Shown here piece after piece: positions 1-15,200 of a stretch of 64,000 nt of DNA. Position numbers and translations under genes: made by a program. Source of the stretch: Enterobacteriaceae bacterium 4M9 (lineage in GTDB: Bacteria > Pseudomonadota > Gammaproteobacteria > Enterobacterales > Enterobacteriaceae); contig JAADJJ010000001.1 of NCBI GenBank assembly GCA_010092695.1, forward strand, positions 3,844,001 through 3,908,000, given 5' to 3'. Each line of letters begins with the position of its first letter. Within the stretch, counting starts at the first letter, position 1. A model generated the notes under the pieces. That model worked only from the letters and a program-made list of their open reading frames with translations. It was not told the origin of the DNA and did not search any database.

Positions 1-245
1 AATTAAGGCCTGATTATTTTATTAATCAAAAATCCCAAACAAGAAGAGATAGCCATACTTTATTCTATCTAAATTCATGAGGTTACGATAATTAACATGG
101 CTAAGCATTACTTTCATCCCAGCCAGGTTTAAGCACGCCAGTATCATTCCACGAGCATGATGAATAGACTATTAAAGTTGTATCAATAGCATCCCTGACC
201 ACCAATGGAAATAATCGTCCTGTCGTAACAAGGTAGTTACGACAA
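1..245. other. Upstream region of the giant adhesin gene, no gene seen
   Basis: This AT-rich leader lies before the adhesin start. I see no complete ORF, tRNA or strong terminator in it. A weak AAGG lies about 13 bases before the ATG at 246. It presumably holds the adhesin promoter, but no -35/-10 pair stands out enough to call. Confidence 0.5.
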
Positions 246-3200
246 ATGGATTATATGAACGGAAATTCTTATATGAACGGAAACGCAATTGTCCTGGTGA
301 CAAAAGATATTAATGGCAAAGGTCAAAGCTACAAGGCAAGTGATAGCCATGTAGCTAAAATTAAAACGAAATCAGGCAACGTCTATCTTTTAAAAAACGC
401 AGACGATAACTTTGCGCCTGAAAACATTACTCTTAAACGCGCAGGGAACGATCTTCAGGTTTTTAACGAAGGTAGTGACCAACCTTGCCTTATCCTCGAA
501 GGCTACTTCACAGAGGGCGAAGAGCGCCCTCCTGTGCTGCTGGGCATGGCTGAAGACGGCCAGGTTTATCAATATATTCCGCTGTCAGGTGAAGGTTACG
601 AGACCGGCTACCTGATGGCCGACGGCGAGATGTCGCCGGTAGCGCTCGGTGGTCAATCGCTGGGTACGGGTGATGCCTTCTTCGTCGCTGAAGAGTCTAA
701 TGACAATTTCTACCCCATCCTTTTCGGCCTGCTGGGCCTGACGGGTCTGGTAGGTGGTGGTATTGCTATAGCGCACCACAACCGCGACAAGAATGACACG
801 CGTGAACCGCAGGACACGTCTCCCCCTACCAGCAAAGGTGTTGACAGCGCGCTGGATAAAACAGGCACCGTCAAAGGTTCGCTTGCCAACGGGGACGTTA
901 CGGACGAAAAACGTCCTCAGCTGAGTGGTCGCGGCGAAGCCGGTAACCTCATTACCATTTATGACAATGGTAAGGTCATCGGCTCCACCACCGTTGATAA
1001 AAATGGGTACTGGACCTATGACCCGGACCTCGATCTGGCAGACGGTAAGCATGCCCTGACCACCACAGAAACCGATAAAAACGGTAACACCAGTAAGCCA
1101 TCGCCTGAATTTGTTATAGAGGTCGATACCACGGCCCCGGAAAGCGGCAGTGCGCCGGGGGTTGTCGATAACGTCGGCGATATCACAGGTGCACTGAAAG
1201 AAGGTGATTATACCGATGACAACCGCCCGGAACTGTCTGGTAAAGGTGAGCCGGGTAACACCATCGACATCTGGGACAATGGCGAGAAAATCGGCTCCAC
1301 CGTGGTGGATAAAGACGGTAACTGGACGTGGGAGCCAGAGAAGCCGCTGACTGAAGGTGAGCATAAACTGTCTACCACCGAGACTGACCCGGTAGGCAAC
1401 ACCTCTAAGCCATCGCCGGATATCAACATCGTGGTGGATACCACGCCGCCGACCGGCTCTACCACGCCGCCAACCACTACCGATAACGTGGGCAACAAAA
1501 CGGGGCCATTGACCAGCGGCGAAGCCACTGACGACGCCAAACCGGAGCTGTCCGGTAAAGGTGAGCCGGGTAATACCATTGATATCTGGGACAACGGCGA
1601 AAAAATTGGCTCCACCGTGGTGGATGAAAACGGCAACTGGACGTGGGAGCCAGAGGCACCACTGCCAGATGGTGAACACAATCTCTCTACTACCGAGACC
1701 GATAAAGCAGGGAATACCTCTGAGCCGTCGCCGGGTATCGATATCGTTATTGATACCACACCGCCGACGGGCTCCACCACGCCGCCAACCATTACTGACG
1801 ATGTGGGCAGCAAAACGGGCGGCGTAAAAGATGGCGAAGCCACTGATGACACCAAACCGGAGTTGTCCGGTAAAGGCGATCCGGGTAATACCATCGATAT
1901 CTGGGATAACGGCGAGAAAATCGGTTCTACCGTGGTGGATGGAGACGGCAACTGGACGTGGGAGCCAGACGCACCACTGACCGAAGGTGAACACAACCTG
2001 TCCACCACCGAGACTGACCCGGCGGGCAACACGTCTGAGCCGTCACCGGGCATCGATATTGTTGTGGATACCACACCGCCGACAGGCGCTACCACGCCGC
2101 CGACCGTCACGGACGATGTGGGCAGCAAAACAGGCAGCGTAAGTGAAGGTGAATCCACCGATGACACCAGACCGGAACTGTCCGGTAAAGGCGATCCGGG
2201 TAACACGATTGATATCTGGGACAACGGCGAGAAAATCGGTTCTACCGTAGTGGATAAAGACGGCAACTGGACGTGGGAGCCGGAAGCACCGCTGACCGAA
2301 GGTGAGCACAACCTGTCCACCACCGAGACTGACCCGGCGGGCAACACGTCTGAGCCGTCACCGGGCATTAACATCGTGGTGGATACCTCAACGCCGGGAG
2401 GCTCAACGACACCGCCAACCGTCACTGACAACGTGGGTAACAAAACCGGCGAAGTAAAAGACGGCGAAGCCACTGATGACACCCAACCAGAACTGTCTGG
2501 TAAAGGTGAGCCAGGTAATACCATTGATATCTGGGACAATGGCGAGAAAATCGGTTCTACCGTGGTGGATGAAGACGGCAACTGGACGTGGGAGCCGGAA
2601 ACACCGCTGACCGAAGGTGAGCACAACATTTCCACCACTGAGACCAACGAGGCGGGCAACACCTCTGAGCCGTCTCCGGGCATCAACATTGTTGTGGATA
2701 CCACACCGCCGGAAGGCTCTACCACACCACCGACTATCACTGACGATGTGGGCAGTAAAACAGGCGGTGTGAACGAAGGTGAAGCCACCGATGACACCAG
2801 ACCGGAGCTTTCCGGTAAAGGCGATCCGGGCAACACCATTGATATCTGGGACAACGGCGAGAAAGTGGGCTCCACCACCGTTGATGAAAACGGTAACTGG
2901 ACCTGGACCCCGGAAGAGCCGCTGACCGAAGGCGAGCACAACCTTTCTACTACCGAGACTGACCCGGCAGGTAATACCTCCGAGCCGTCACCGGGCATCA
3001 ACATCGTTGTGGATACCACCGCGCCAGAAACCCCTACTGCACCGGGCATCACCGATAACGTCGGCGACAAAACGGGCGAAGTAAAAGACGGCGAAGCCAC
3101 CGATGACACCCAACCGGAGCTTTCCGGTAAAGGCGATCCGGGCAACACCATTGATATCTGGGACAATGGCGAAAAAGTGGGCTCCACCACCGTTGATGAA

Positions 3201-6200
3201 AACGGCAACTGGACCTGGACCCCGGAAGAGCCGCTGACTGAAGGCGAGCACAACCTGTCCACCACCGAGACCGACGAGGCAGGCAACACCTCTGAGCCAT
3301 CGCCGGGCATTAATATCGTTGTCGATACCACCGCACCGGAAACCCCGGCGGCACCGGGCGCAACGGACGACGTAGGCAGCAAGACCGGTGGCCTGAAAGA
3401 TGGCGAAGCCACGGACGACACTCAGCCGGAACTTACCGGTAAAGGTGAGCCGGGCAGCACTATTGATATCTGGGACAACGGCGAGAAAGTGGGTTCCACC
3501 ACCGTTGATGAAAACGGCAACTGGTCCTGGACCCCGGAAGAGCCGCTGACCGAAGGCGAGCACAAGCTTTCCACCACCGAGACCGACGAAGCGGGCAACA
3601 CCTCCGAGCCGTCGCCGGACCTGACTATCATCGTCGATACCACCGCACCGCAAACCCCGGCGGCGCCAGGTGCGACCGATAATGTGGGCGATATTACCGG
3701 CGCGCTGAAAGATGGCGATGTCACCGACGACACCCAGCCGGAGCTTAACGGTAAAGGCGAGCCGGGCAACGTGGTTGATATCTGGGACAACGGCGAGAAA
3801 ATTGGCTCCACGACCGTTGACGAAAACGGCAACTGGTCCTGGACGCCTGAAAAACCGCTGACTGAAGGCGAGCACAAGCTCTCTACTACCGAGACCGACG
3901 AGGCAGGTAACACCTCAGCCCCTTCACCGGACATCACCCTTACCGTTGATACCACAGCGCCGGATGCGAAAGCGCTGGCTATCACTGGCGTTAACGACAC
4001 CGTCGGTGAAATCACCGGTAATATTGCCGATGGTGGAAAAACCGACGACAGCCGCCCGACCATTTCGGGTACCGGTACCGCAGGCGATACCATTGTGCTC
4101 TACACCACCGACAGCAGTGGTAAGCATGAAATTGGTCGCGCCACCGTGGATGCTAACGGCAAATGGTCAATTCAGCCTGAAAGCCCGCTGCTGGCTGGCA
4201 ACAACGTGCTCTCTGCCACAGAAGTGGATGCCGCTGGCAATAGCACAACGTCTAAAGACTATGCGGTAACACTGTTTGTTGAAGGCCCGTCAGCCCCGAG
4301 CATCGGTTCCATTGTGGATAACGAAGGGCCGATCACCGGCGCGCTGCAAAAAGGCGACGTGACCGATGACAATACCCCAACCATCAGTGGCTCCTCCGAC
4401 GCGGGTGCGCTTATTCGCATTTACGACAATGGCGCGCTTATCGGCTCTACCATCGCCGACGAAAACGGTAACTGGTCTTATACGCCTGGCACAGCGCTGA
4501 AAGATGGCGATCACAGCCTGAGCGTCACGGCAACCGACAGCGTGGGTCAAACCAGCGAGCACGGTGGTGAGTTCAACTTCAGCATCGATACAGCCGCACC
4601 GGAGACGGTAAAAGACTTGAGCGCTACCGATAACGAGGGCGCCGTTCAGGGTCCTGTTGAAAATGGCGGTACCACTGACGATGCCACGCCAACGCTGGAA
4701 GGTTCTGCTGAACCGGGTAGCACCGTCAACATTTACGACGGCGACAAGAAGATTGGCGAAGTTGAAGTGAATGACGACGGCTCCTGGAGCTGGACGCCGG
4801 ACGATGCGCTGACCGATGGCGAGCACGCTATCTCCGTGACCGTGACGGATAAAGCGGGCAATGAATCCGGGCATTCCGACGAACTGGTAATGACCATTGA
4901 CACCACTGACCCGACGGCGCAAATCACGAGCCTTGTGGACAATGTGGGCAATGTACAGGGCAATATCACCCCGAACGGCATTACCGACGATACCCAGCCG
5001 GAAATTCGCGGTATCGCGAAGGCCGACAGCGTGGTCAAGATTTACGATGGCGCTACGCTTATTGGCAGCACCACCTCTGATGCTGACGGCAACTGGAGCT
5101 TCACACCGAAGACGGCACTGACTGAAGGCTCACACAGCCTGACCGTTACTGCGACCGATCCGGCGGGCAACACCAGCCAGCCATCCGGCGTATTTGGCTT
5201 TGACATTGACACCACCGCGCCAACGGCACCAACCATCAATGGCGCTATCGACGATGTTGGTTCTGTACGTGATGCACTGGTGAACGGCAGCGTCACTGAC
5301 GACTCTACTCCAACCCTGCACGGTAGCGCAGAAGCCGGTAGCCTGGTGACCCTTTATGACAATGGCGCCCTACTTGGCAGCGTAACCGCTGATGCCAACG
5401 GCGCGTGGCAGTTCACCCCAACCACACCGCTGGCTGAAGGCAAGCACAGCTTCACCGTGACCGCCACCGATACGGCCGGTAACGTGAGCGATAAGTCAGG
5501 TGCCTTTGTTCTGAATACTGATTACAGCGCACCGGATGCGTCTAACCTTGCTATCACCGGCTTTGAAGACAACGTGGGCGAAGTAGTGGGCAACATCCTC
5601 AGTGGTGGCAATACCGACGACACCACACCGGTCATTTCCGGTACCGGGACTGCGGGCGATACCATCACCGTTTATACCACGGTAAATGGCGCGAAAACCC
5701 TGCTGGGCAGCGCGACTGTAGGTGCAGACGGCACCTGGAAACTGGCGCTCACTGACAGCAATGCCCTGTCCGCAGGCGTAAACAGCATCACTGCGGTAGA
5801 AACGGACCCGGCTGGCAACAGCACCAGTCCGACTCCAGCCTATGTGGTCACCGTGTATGGTCCAGGCGATGGCCCGGCAACACCGAGTATCAACAGCGTT
5901 TATGATGATGCAGGCACCCTCACCGGCCAGCTGCAAAAAGGTAGCGTGACCGACGACAACACCCCGACGCTTAAAGGCAACGGTGAAGCCGGTAACGTCA
6001 TTCGCATTTACGACAATGGCACGCTGATTGGCTCCACCACCGTCGGCAGCGATGGCAGCTGGACCTTCACACCGGGTAGCGCACTCAAGGATGGCGCTCA
6101 TTCCTTTACCGTTGAAGCCCGCAATGGCGTAGGCCAGGTGAGCGACAAGAGCGGCGAGTGGACTATCTCCATTGATACCGCAGCACCAAACCCGGTGTCT

Positions 6201-9200
6201 GACCTGCTCATCACCGACAACGTGGGTGAAGTTCAGGGCGCTATCAAAGACGGCGACACCACCGACGACGATACCCCGACCCTCTCCGGCACGGCCGAAC
6301 CGGGTAGCACCGTTAACATCTACGACGGCGATAAGAAGATTGGCGAAGCCGACGTGGGCAGCGATGGTAAGTGGAGCTGGACGCCAGGCGAAGCACTGGG
6401 CGACGGCAACCATAAGCTCGCCGTCAGCGTCACCGACGACGCCGGTAACGAAAGCGCACGCACGCCGGGTGTGACGATCACGGTGGACACCACCGGTGTG
6501 GAGATCTCCATCACTAATGTGGTGGACGACGCTGGCAGCGTCACCGGTAATATCGCCGCCAACGGCGTCACCGACGACACCACGCCAACCATTAACGGCA
6601 CCGGTAAAGCGGGCAGCATCGTCAAGGTTTACGACGGCAGCACCCTGCTGGGCAGCACCACGGTAACCGCCAACGGCACCTGGAGCTTCACGCCGTCTAC
6701 AGCGCTCGGTGAAGGCAAGCACACCCTGACCGCCAACGCCACCGATGCGACCGGTAACGTCAGTGATGACGCTACCTTCAGCCTGACGGTGGACACCACC
6801 GCGCCGACAGTACCGAGCATCGACACCGTGCATGACGACGTGGGCAGCATTCAGGGCAGTCTCGCCGCCGGTGCCACCACCGACGACCCGACCCCGACCC
6901 TGAGCGGCAGCGCGGAAGCGGGCAGCCTGGTCACCGTTTATGACAACGGCAAAGCCATTGGCTCGGTCAAGGCCGGCAGCGACGGCAAGTGGAGCTACAC
7001 CCCGACCTCGAACCTGAGCGAAGGTGCGCACAGCTTCACCGTCACCGCCACCGATGCGGCCGGTAACGTCAGCGACAAGTCTGGCTCCTTTAACCTGACC
7101 ACTGACTACACCGCGCCTTCGCAGCTCAATCTGGCCATTACTGGCTTTGAGGACAACGTGGGTGAAACCACCGGTAACGTTATCAGCGGCGGTAATACTG
7201 ACGACACCACACCGGTCATTTCCGGCACGGGTACAGCAGGCGATACCATTACCGTATACACCACGGTAAATGGCGTGAAAACCCTGCTGGGCAGCGCGAC
7301 TGTAGGTGCAGACGGCACCTGGAAACTGGCGCTCACCGACAGCAATGCCCTGTCCAAAGGCGTAAACAGCATCACTGCGGTGGAAACGGACCCGGCTGGC
7401 AACAGCACCAGTCCGAGTGCGGCCTATGTGGTTACCGTGTATGGTCCTGAAGACGGCCCAGCAACGCCGAGTATCAACAGCGTTTATGATGATGCAGGCA
7501 CCCTCACCGGCCAGCTGCAAAAAGGTAGCGTAACCGACGACAACACCCCGACGCTTAAAGGCAACGGTGAAGCCGGTAACATCATTCGCATTTACGACAA
7601 TGGCACGCTGATTGGATCTACCACCGTTGGCAGCGATGGCGGCTGGACCTTTACGCCATCACCGGCGCTGAAAGACGGCAACCACGCTTTCACCGCTGAT
7701 GCCAAAGACAGTGTCGGCCAGGTGAGCGACAAGAGCGGTGAGTGGACTATCGTCGTTGACACGGCGGCACCGAACCCGGTGTCAGACCTGGTTATCACCG
7801 ATAACGTCGGCGACGTGCAGGGCGCTATCAAAGACGGTGACACCACCGACGACAACACCCCGACCCTCTCCGGCACGGCCGAGCCGGGCAGCACCGTTAA
7901 CATTTACGACGGTAACGAGAAGGTTGGCGAAGCCGAGGTGGGCAGCGACGGTAAGTGGAGCTGGACCCCGAGCGAATCGCTGGGCGACGGTAACCATAAG
8001 CTCGCCGTCAGCGTCACCGACGACGCCGGTAACGAAAGCGCGCGTACGCCGGGTGTGACGATCACCGTGGACACGTCTGGTGTGGAAATCTCTATCACCA
8101 ACGTGGTGGACGACGCTGGCAGCATCACCGGCAATATCGCCGCCAACGGCGTCACCGACGACACCACGCCAACCATTAACGGCACCGGTAAAGCGGGCAG
8201 CATCGTCAAGGTTTACGACGGCAGCACCCTGCTGGGCAGCACCACAGTGACCGCCAACGGCACCTGGAGCTTCACGCCGTCCACAGCGCTCGGTGAAGGC
8301 AAGCACACCCTGACCGCCAACGCCACCGATGCGGCCGGTAACGTCAGTGATGATGCCACCTTCAGCCTGACCGTAGACACCACCGCGCCGACAGTACCGA
8401 GCATCGATAACGTGCATGACGACGTGGGCAGCATTCAGGGCAGTCTCGCCGCCGGTGCCACCACCGACGACCCGACTCCGACCCTGAGCGGCAACGCGGA
8501 AGCAGGCAGCCTGGTCACCGTTTATGACAACGGCAAGGCCATTGGCTCGGTCAAGGCTGGCAGCGACGGCAAGTGGAGCTACACCCCGACCTCGAACCTG
8601 AGCGAAGGCGCACACAGCTTCACCGTCACCGCCACCGATACGGCCGGTAACGTCAGCGGCAAGTCTGGCTCCTTTAACCTGACCACTGACTACACCGCTC
8701 CGGACGCCTCCAAACTGGCCATCACCGGCTTTGAGGACAACGTGGGTGAAACCACCGGTAACGTTATCAACGGTGGCAACACCGACGACACCACACCGGT
8801 TATCTCCGGTACCGGTACCGCGGGCGATATCATCACCCTTTACACCACGCTGAACGGTACGAAGATTACACTCGGCTCCACCACCGTTGACGCCAGCGGG
8901 AAATGGACGCTGGCGCTGGACGCCTCCAACGAACTGGCCGGTGGCACGCACAGCCTGACGGCGGTGGAAACCGATCCGGCGGGCAACAGCACCAGCCCAA
9001 GCTCATCCTATACGGTCACGGTACTGACGGATGTGCCGGCTGCGCCGAGCATTAACTCAGTGATTGACGATGTCGGCGTAACAGAGCCTGTTCAGAAAGG
9101 GGCCGTCACCAATGACAATACTCCGACCCTGAACGGTACCGCCGGTGCTGGCCTGCTGGTGCGTATCTACGACAATGGCACGCTGATTGGCTCCACCACT

Positions 9201-12200
9201 GCTGACAGCAACGGTAACTGGAAATTCACGCCATCACCGGCGCTGAAAGACGGCAACCACGCCTTCACCGCTGATGCCAAAGACAGCGTCGGCCAGGTAA
9301 GCGACAAGAGCGGCGAGTGGGCCATCTCCATTGATACCGCAGCACCGAACCCGGTGTCTGACCTGCTCATCACCGACAACGTGGGTGAAGTTCAGGGCGC
9401 TATCAGGGACGGTGACACCACTGACGACAACACCCCGACCCTCTCCGGCACGGCCGAGCCAGGCAGCACCGTTAACATCTACGACGGTAACGAGAAGGTT
9501 GGCGAAGCCGAGGTGGGCAGCGACGGTAAGTGGAGCTGGACGCCAGGCGAAGCACTGGGCGACGGCAACCACAAACTCGCCGTCAGCGTCACCGACGACG
9601 CCGGTAACGAAAGCGCACGCACGCCGGGTGTGACGATCACGGTTGACACTACCGGGGTGAAAATCTCCATCACCAACGTGGTGGACGACGCTGGCAGCGT
9701 CACCGGTAATATCACCACCAACGGCGTCACCGACGACACCACGCCGACCATTAACGGCACCGGTAAAGCGGGCAGCATCGTCAAGGTTTACGACGGCAGC
9801 ACCCTGCTGGGCAGCACCACGGTAACTGCCAATGGTGCCTGGAGCTTCACGCCGTCTACAGCGCTCGGCGAAGGCAAGCACACCCTGACCGCCAACGCCA
9901 CCGATGCGGCCGGTAACGTCAGTGATGATGCCACCTTCAGTCTGACGGTGGACACCACCGCGCCGACAGTACCGAGCATCGATAACGTGCATGACGACGT
10001 GGGCAGCATTCAGGGCAGTCTCGCCGCCGGTGCCACCACCGACGACCCGACCCCGACCCTGAGTGGCAACGCGGAAGCAGGCAGCCTGGTCACCGTTTAT
10101 GACAACGGCAAAGCCATTGGCTCGGTCAAGGCCGGCAGCGACGGCAAGTGGAGCTACACCCCGACCTCGAACCTGAGCGAAGGCGCACACAGCTTCACCG
10201 TCACCGCCACCGATACGGCCGGTAACGTCAGCGGCAAGTCTGGCTCCTTTAACCTGACCACTGACTACACCGCACCAGATTCGTCCAAACTGGCCATCAC
10301 CGGCTTTGAGGACAACGTGGGTGAAACCACCGGTAACGTCGTCAGCGGCGGCAGCACCGACGACGACCAGCCGGTTATCTCCGGTACCGGTACCGCGGGC
10401 GATATCATCACCCTCTACACCACGCTGAACGGTACGAAGATTACGCTCGGCTCCACCACCGTTGACGCCAGCGGGAAATGGACGCTGGCGCTGGACGCCT
10501 CCAATAAACTGGCCGGTGGCACGCACAGCCTGACGGCGGTGGAAACCGATCCGGCGGGTAACAGCACCAGTCCGAGCGCGGCATATACCGTGACCGTGGT
10601 GGGTGATGTGCCGGCTGCGCCGAGCATTAACTCAGTGATTGACGATGTTGGCGTAACAGAACCTGTACAGAAAGGGGCCGTCACCAATGACAACACCCCG
10701 ACCCTGAACGGTACCGCCGGTGCAGGCCTGCTGGTGCGTATCTACGACAACGGCACGCTGATTGGCTCCACCACCGCTGACAGCAACGGTAACTGGAAAT
10801 TCACGCCATCACCGGCGCTGAAAGACGGCAACCACGCCTTCACCGCTGATGCCAAAGACAGCGTCGGCCAGGTAAGCGACAAGAGCGGTGAGTGGACCAT
10901 CGTCGTTGACACGGCGGCACCGAACCCGGTGTCAGACCTGGTTATCACCGATAACGTCGGCGACGTGCAGGGCGCTATTAAGGACGGTGACACCACCGAC
11001 GACAACACCCCGACCCTCTCCGGCACGGCCGAGCCGGGCAGCACCGTTAACATTTACGACGGCAACGAGAAGGTTGGCGAAGCCGAGGTGGGCAGCGACG
11101 GTAAGTGGAGCTGGACCCCGAGCGAATCGCTGGGCGACGGTAACCATAAGCTCGCCGTCAGCGTCACCGACGACGCCGGTAACGAAAGCGCACGTACGCC
11201 AGGTGTGACGATCACGGTGGACACGGCTGGTGTGGAAATCTCCATTACCAACGTGGTGGACGACGCTGGCAGCGTCACCGGCAATATCGCCGCCAACGGC
11301 GTCACCGACGACACCACGCCAACCATTAACGGCACCGGTAAAGCGGGCAGCATCGTCAAGGTTTACGACGGCAGCACCCTGCTGGGCAGCACCACAGTGA
11401 CCGCCAACGGCACCTGGAGCTTCACGCCGTCCACGGCGCTCGGTGAAGGCAAGCACACCCTGACCGCCAACGCTACCGATGCGACCGGTAACGTCAGTGA
11501 TGATGCCACCTTCAGCCTGACCGTGGACACCACCGCGCCGACAGTACCGACTATCGATAACGTGCATGACGACGTGGGCAGCATTCAGGGCAGTCTCGCC
11601 GCCGGTGCCACCACCGACGATCCGACTCCGACCCTGAGCGGCAACGCGGAAGCGGGCAGCCTGGTCACGGTTTACGACAACGGCAAGGCCATTGGCTCGG
11701 TCAAGGCCGGCAGCGACGGCAAGTGGAGCTACACCCCGACCTCGAACCTGAGCGAAGGCGCACACAGCTTCACCGTCACCGCCACCGATGCGGCCGGTAA
11801 CGTCAGCGGCAAGTCTGGCTCCTTTAACCTGACCACTGACTACACCGCACCAGATTCGTCCAAACTGGCCATCACCGGCTTTGAGGACAACGTGGGTGAA
11901 ACCACCGGTAACGTCGTCAGCGGCGGCAGCACCGACGACACCACACCGGTTATCTCCGGTACCGGTACAGCGGGCGATATCATCACCCTGTACACCACGC
12001 TGAATGGCACGAAGACGTTGCTTGGCTCCACCACCGTTGACGCCAGCGGGAAATGGACGCTGACACTGGACGCATCTAATAAACTGGCCGCAGGCACGCA
12101 CAGCCTGACCGCAGTGGAAACCGACCCGGCAGGCAACAGTACCAGCCCAACGCCGGCTTATACCGTGACCGTGGTGGGTGATGTGCCGGCTGCGCCGAGC

Positions 12201-15200
12201 ATTAACTCAGTGATTGACGATGTTGGCGTAACAGAACCTGTTCAGAAAGGGGCTGTCACCAATGACAACACCCCAACCCTGAACGGGACTGCCGGTGCAG
12301 GCCTGCTGGTGCGTATCTACGACAACGGCACGCTGATTGGCTCCACCACCGCTGACAGCAACGGTAACTGGAAATTCACGCCATCACCGGCGCTGAAAGA
12401 CGGCAACCACGCCTTCACCGCTGATGCCAAAGACAGCGTCGGCCAGGTGAGCGACAAGAGCGGTGAGTGGACCATCTCCATTGATACCGCAGCACCGAAC
12501 CCGGTGTCTGACCTGCTCATCACCGACAACGTGGGTGAAGTTCAGGGCGCTATTAAGGACGGTGAGACCACTGACGACAACACCCCGACCCTCTCCGGCA
12601 CGGCCGAGCCGGGCAGCACCGTTAATATTTACGACGGTAACGAGAAGGTTGGCGAAGCCGAGGTGGGCAGCGACGGTAAGTGGAACTGGACGCCAGGCGC
12701 AGCCCTGAACGATGGCAACCACAAACTCGCCGTCAGCGTCACCGACGACGCCGGTAACGAAAGCGCGCGTACGCCGGGTGTGACGATCACCGTGGACACG
12801 TCTGGTGTGGAAATCTCCATTACTAACGTGGTGGACGACGCTGGTAGCGTCACCGGCAATATCGCCGCCAACGGCGTCACCGACGACACCACGCCGACCA
12901 TTAACGGTACCGGTAAAGCGGGCAGCATCGTCAAGGTTTACGACGGCAGCACCCTGCTGGGCAGCACCACGATAACCGCCAACGGTAGCTGGAGCTTCAC
13001 GCCGTCCACGGCACTGAGTGAAGGCAAGCACACCCTGACCGCCAACGCTACCGATGCGACCGGTAACGTCAGTGATGATGCCACCTTCAGCCTGACGGTG
13101 GACACCACTGCGCCAACGGCGCCGAGCATCGACAACGTGCATGACGACGTGGGCAGCATTCAGGGCAGTCTCGCCGCCGGTGCCACCACCGACGACCCGA
13201 CCCCGACCCTGAGCGGTACGGCAGAAGCCGGCAGCCTGGTCATCATCTACGATGGCACAACGAAGCTGGGTTCTGTCACCGCAGGCAGCGATGGCAAATG
13301 GAGCTACACCCCGACCTCGAACCTGAGTGAAGGCGCGCACAGCTTCACCGTCACCGCCACCGATACGGCTGGCAACGTCAGCGACAAGTCCGGTGCCTTT
13401 AACCTGACCACTGACTACACCGCACCGGATACGAAGCACCTTTCTATTACGGGCTTTGAGGACGATGTGGGTAAGGTCACCGGCCAGGTTGCCAGCGGCG
13501 GCTCGTCTGACGATAAGCAACCGGTGATTTCCGGTACCGGTACGGCGGGCGATACTATCACTGTGTCGACAACGTTTGAGGGGTCAACACGCGTGCTGGG
13601 CACAGCTATCGTGGCCGCAGACGGTAAATGGACGCTGGCACTTAACGACAGTAACCAGCTGTCTGAAGGGCTGAACAACCTGACGGCGGTGGAAACCGAC
13701 CCGGCAGGCAACAGCACCAGCCCAACGCCTGCGTATACCGTGACCATCGTCGGTACCACGCTTGAGACGCCAACCATCGACAGCGTCTGGGATGATGCTG
13801 GCGCCTACACCGGCAATATTGCTAATGGCAGCAGCACTGACGACAGCACACCGACGCTCAGAGGTACCGCAATTGCAAACGGCGTGGTTCACCTCTACGA
13901 CAATGGCATTGAAATCGGCAGCACCACCGCCGACAAAGATGGCCACTGGGAGCTGACTACCCGTGCACTTGCCGACGGCAACCACAAGTTTACCGCTCAG
14001 GTGATAAACAGCGTGGGCCAGAGCAGTGACGACAGCGAAGCGTTCGACATGACGCTGGATACCGTGGGTCCGAACGTGCCGGGCATGACGACCACGACGG
14101 CTATCACAACGGATACCAGCCACGGCCTGTCGGCAGGCGATCTGTTCAGCCACAGCCTGGATGCGACCAACAACGACCTGGTCACTCGTGATACCACCGT
14201 GACGCTTAACGGTACGCTCAGCCAGTCGCTCAAAGAAGACGAATATCTGCAGATTTCGTTCGATAAGGGTAAGACCTGGACCACGCTACTGTCAGAAACC
14301 GGGTCAGCCTGGAGCTACGGTTTGCCAGAGGCCACCGCGAGCACCAGCTACGACTTCATCCTGCGCGTGCTGGATGGCGTGGGTAACATCGCGAAAGATA
14401 CGGCATTCAAAGACTCCTACAGTGTCGTTATCGATCTGGATTCCCCGGATGGCCTGACGATGGCACCGGTGATTGACTCTGCGGTCAGCTCTAACACTAT
14501 CTTCACCTTCGACAGCACAACCTATGGTCGTGTAGAAGCGGGGGCGATAGTGTCGCTGGTGAGTGATGTCAACCAGAGCGGTACTTATCAGGAAGGCCTT
14601 GACCAGGTACTCGGCTTTGCCGTGGCGGGTGCAGACGGTAGCTGGATTATCAAGACTAACCTGACCGCAGGTGCACATAACCTGGCCTTTGTCGTCTGGG
14701 ATGCGGCAGGCAACCGTTCCGGTATGTCAGCCTATACGCCTACGGGTGTCTCCGATGGTGACGGCGTGACGCTGATTGAGCAAACCTGGGGTGGTACGGT
14801 ATCGCCGGGCCGCGGTCTGAACTCGGCGGCAGTGACTATTAACGGCAGCGGTGGATGGTCGTTCGCACAGAGTGCAGCAGGAACCAGCGGCTCGTCGGCT
14901 GCCAACGCCGTACGTGTATATGACTCGGTAACTCGTGAGGATTATACCTCTTCTTACCTGGCCGAACCGTCCACATCAAACGGCGCGGATTACAACGTCA
15001 ATGATGGCAGCTACGACCATTACATTAACTCGATGACCTTTGCGGATATCAACCGCGATGGCTATACCGATTTGATGTCGCAGGTCAGCTCTTATGGTAA
15101 CAATGGCCGCACCGCTTACTGGATACAGAATGCTGACGGCAGCTGGACACCGAAAGCGCTGAACCAGGGTACGCTGAACCACCTGGGCGGTGTGATTGCC

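Noticed and set aside
1208..3421. Long minus-strand open frame of 737 codons opposite the adhesin gene, and many similar ones up to 14150
   Set aside because: These mirror the biased codon use and repeats of the real plus-strand gene. They are Ser/Val- or Arg/Gly-rich, have no ribosome sites and repeat with the same period.
5517..13410. Regular repeats that might suggest a CRISPR array or satellite DNA
   Set aside because: The repeats are long, in frame and encode Ig-like domains; there are no short identical repeats with unique spacers.
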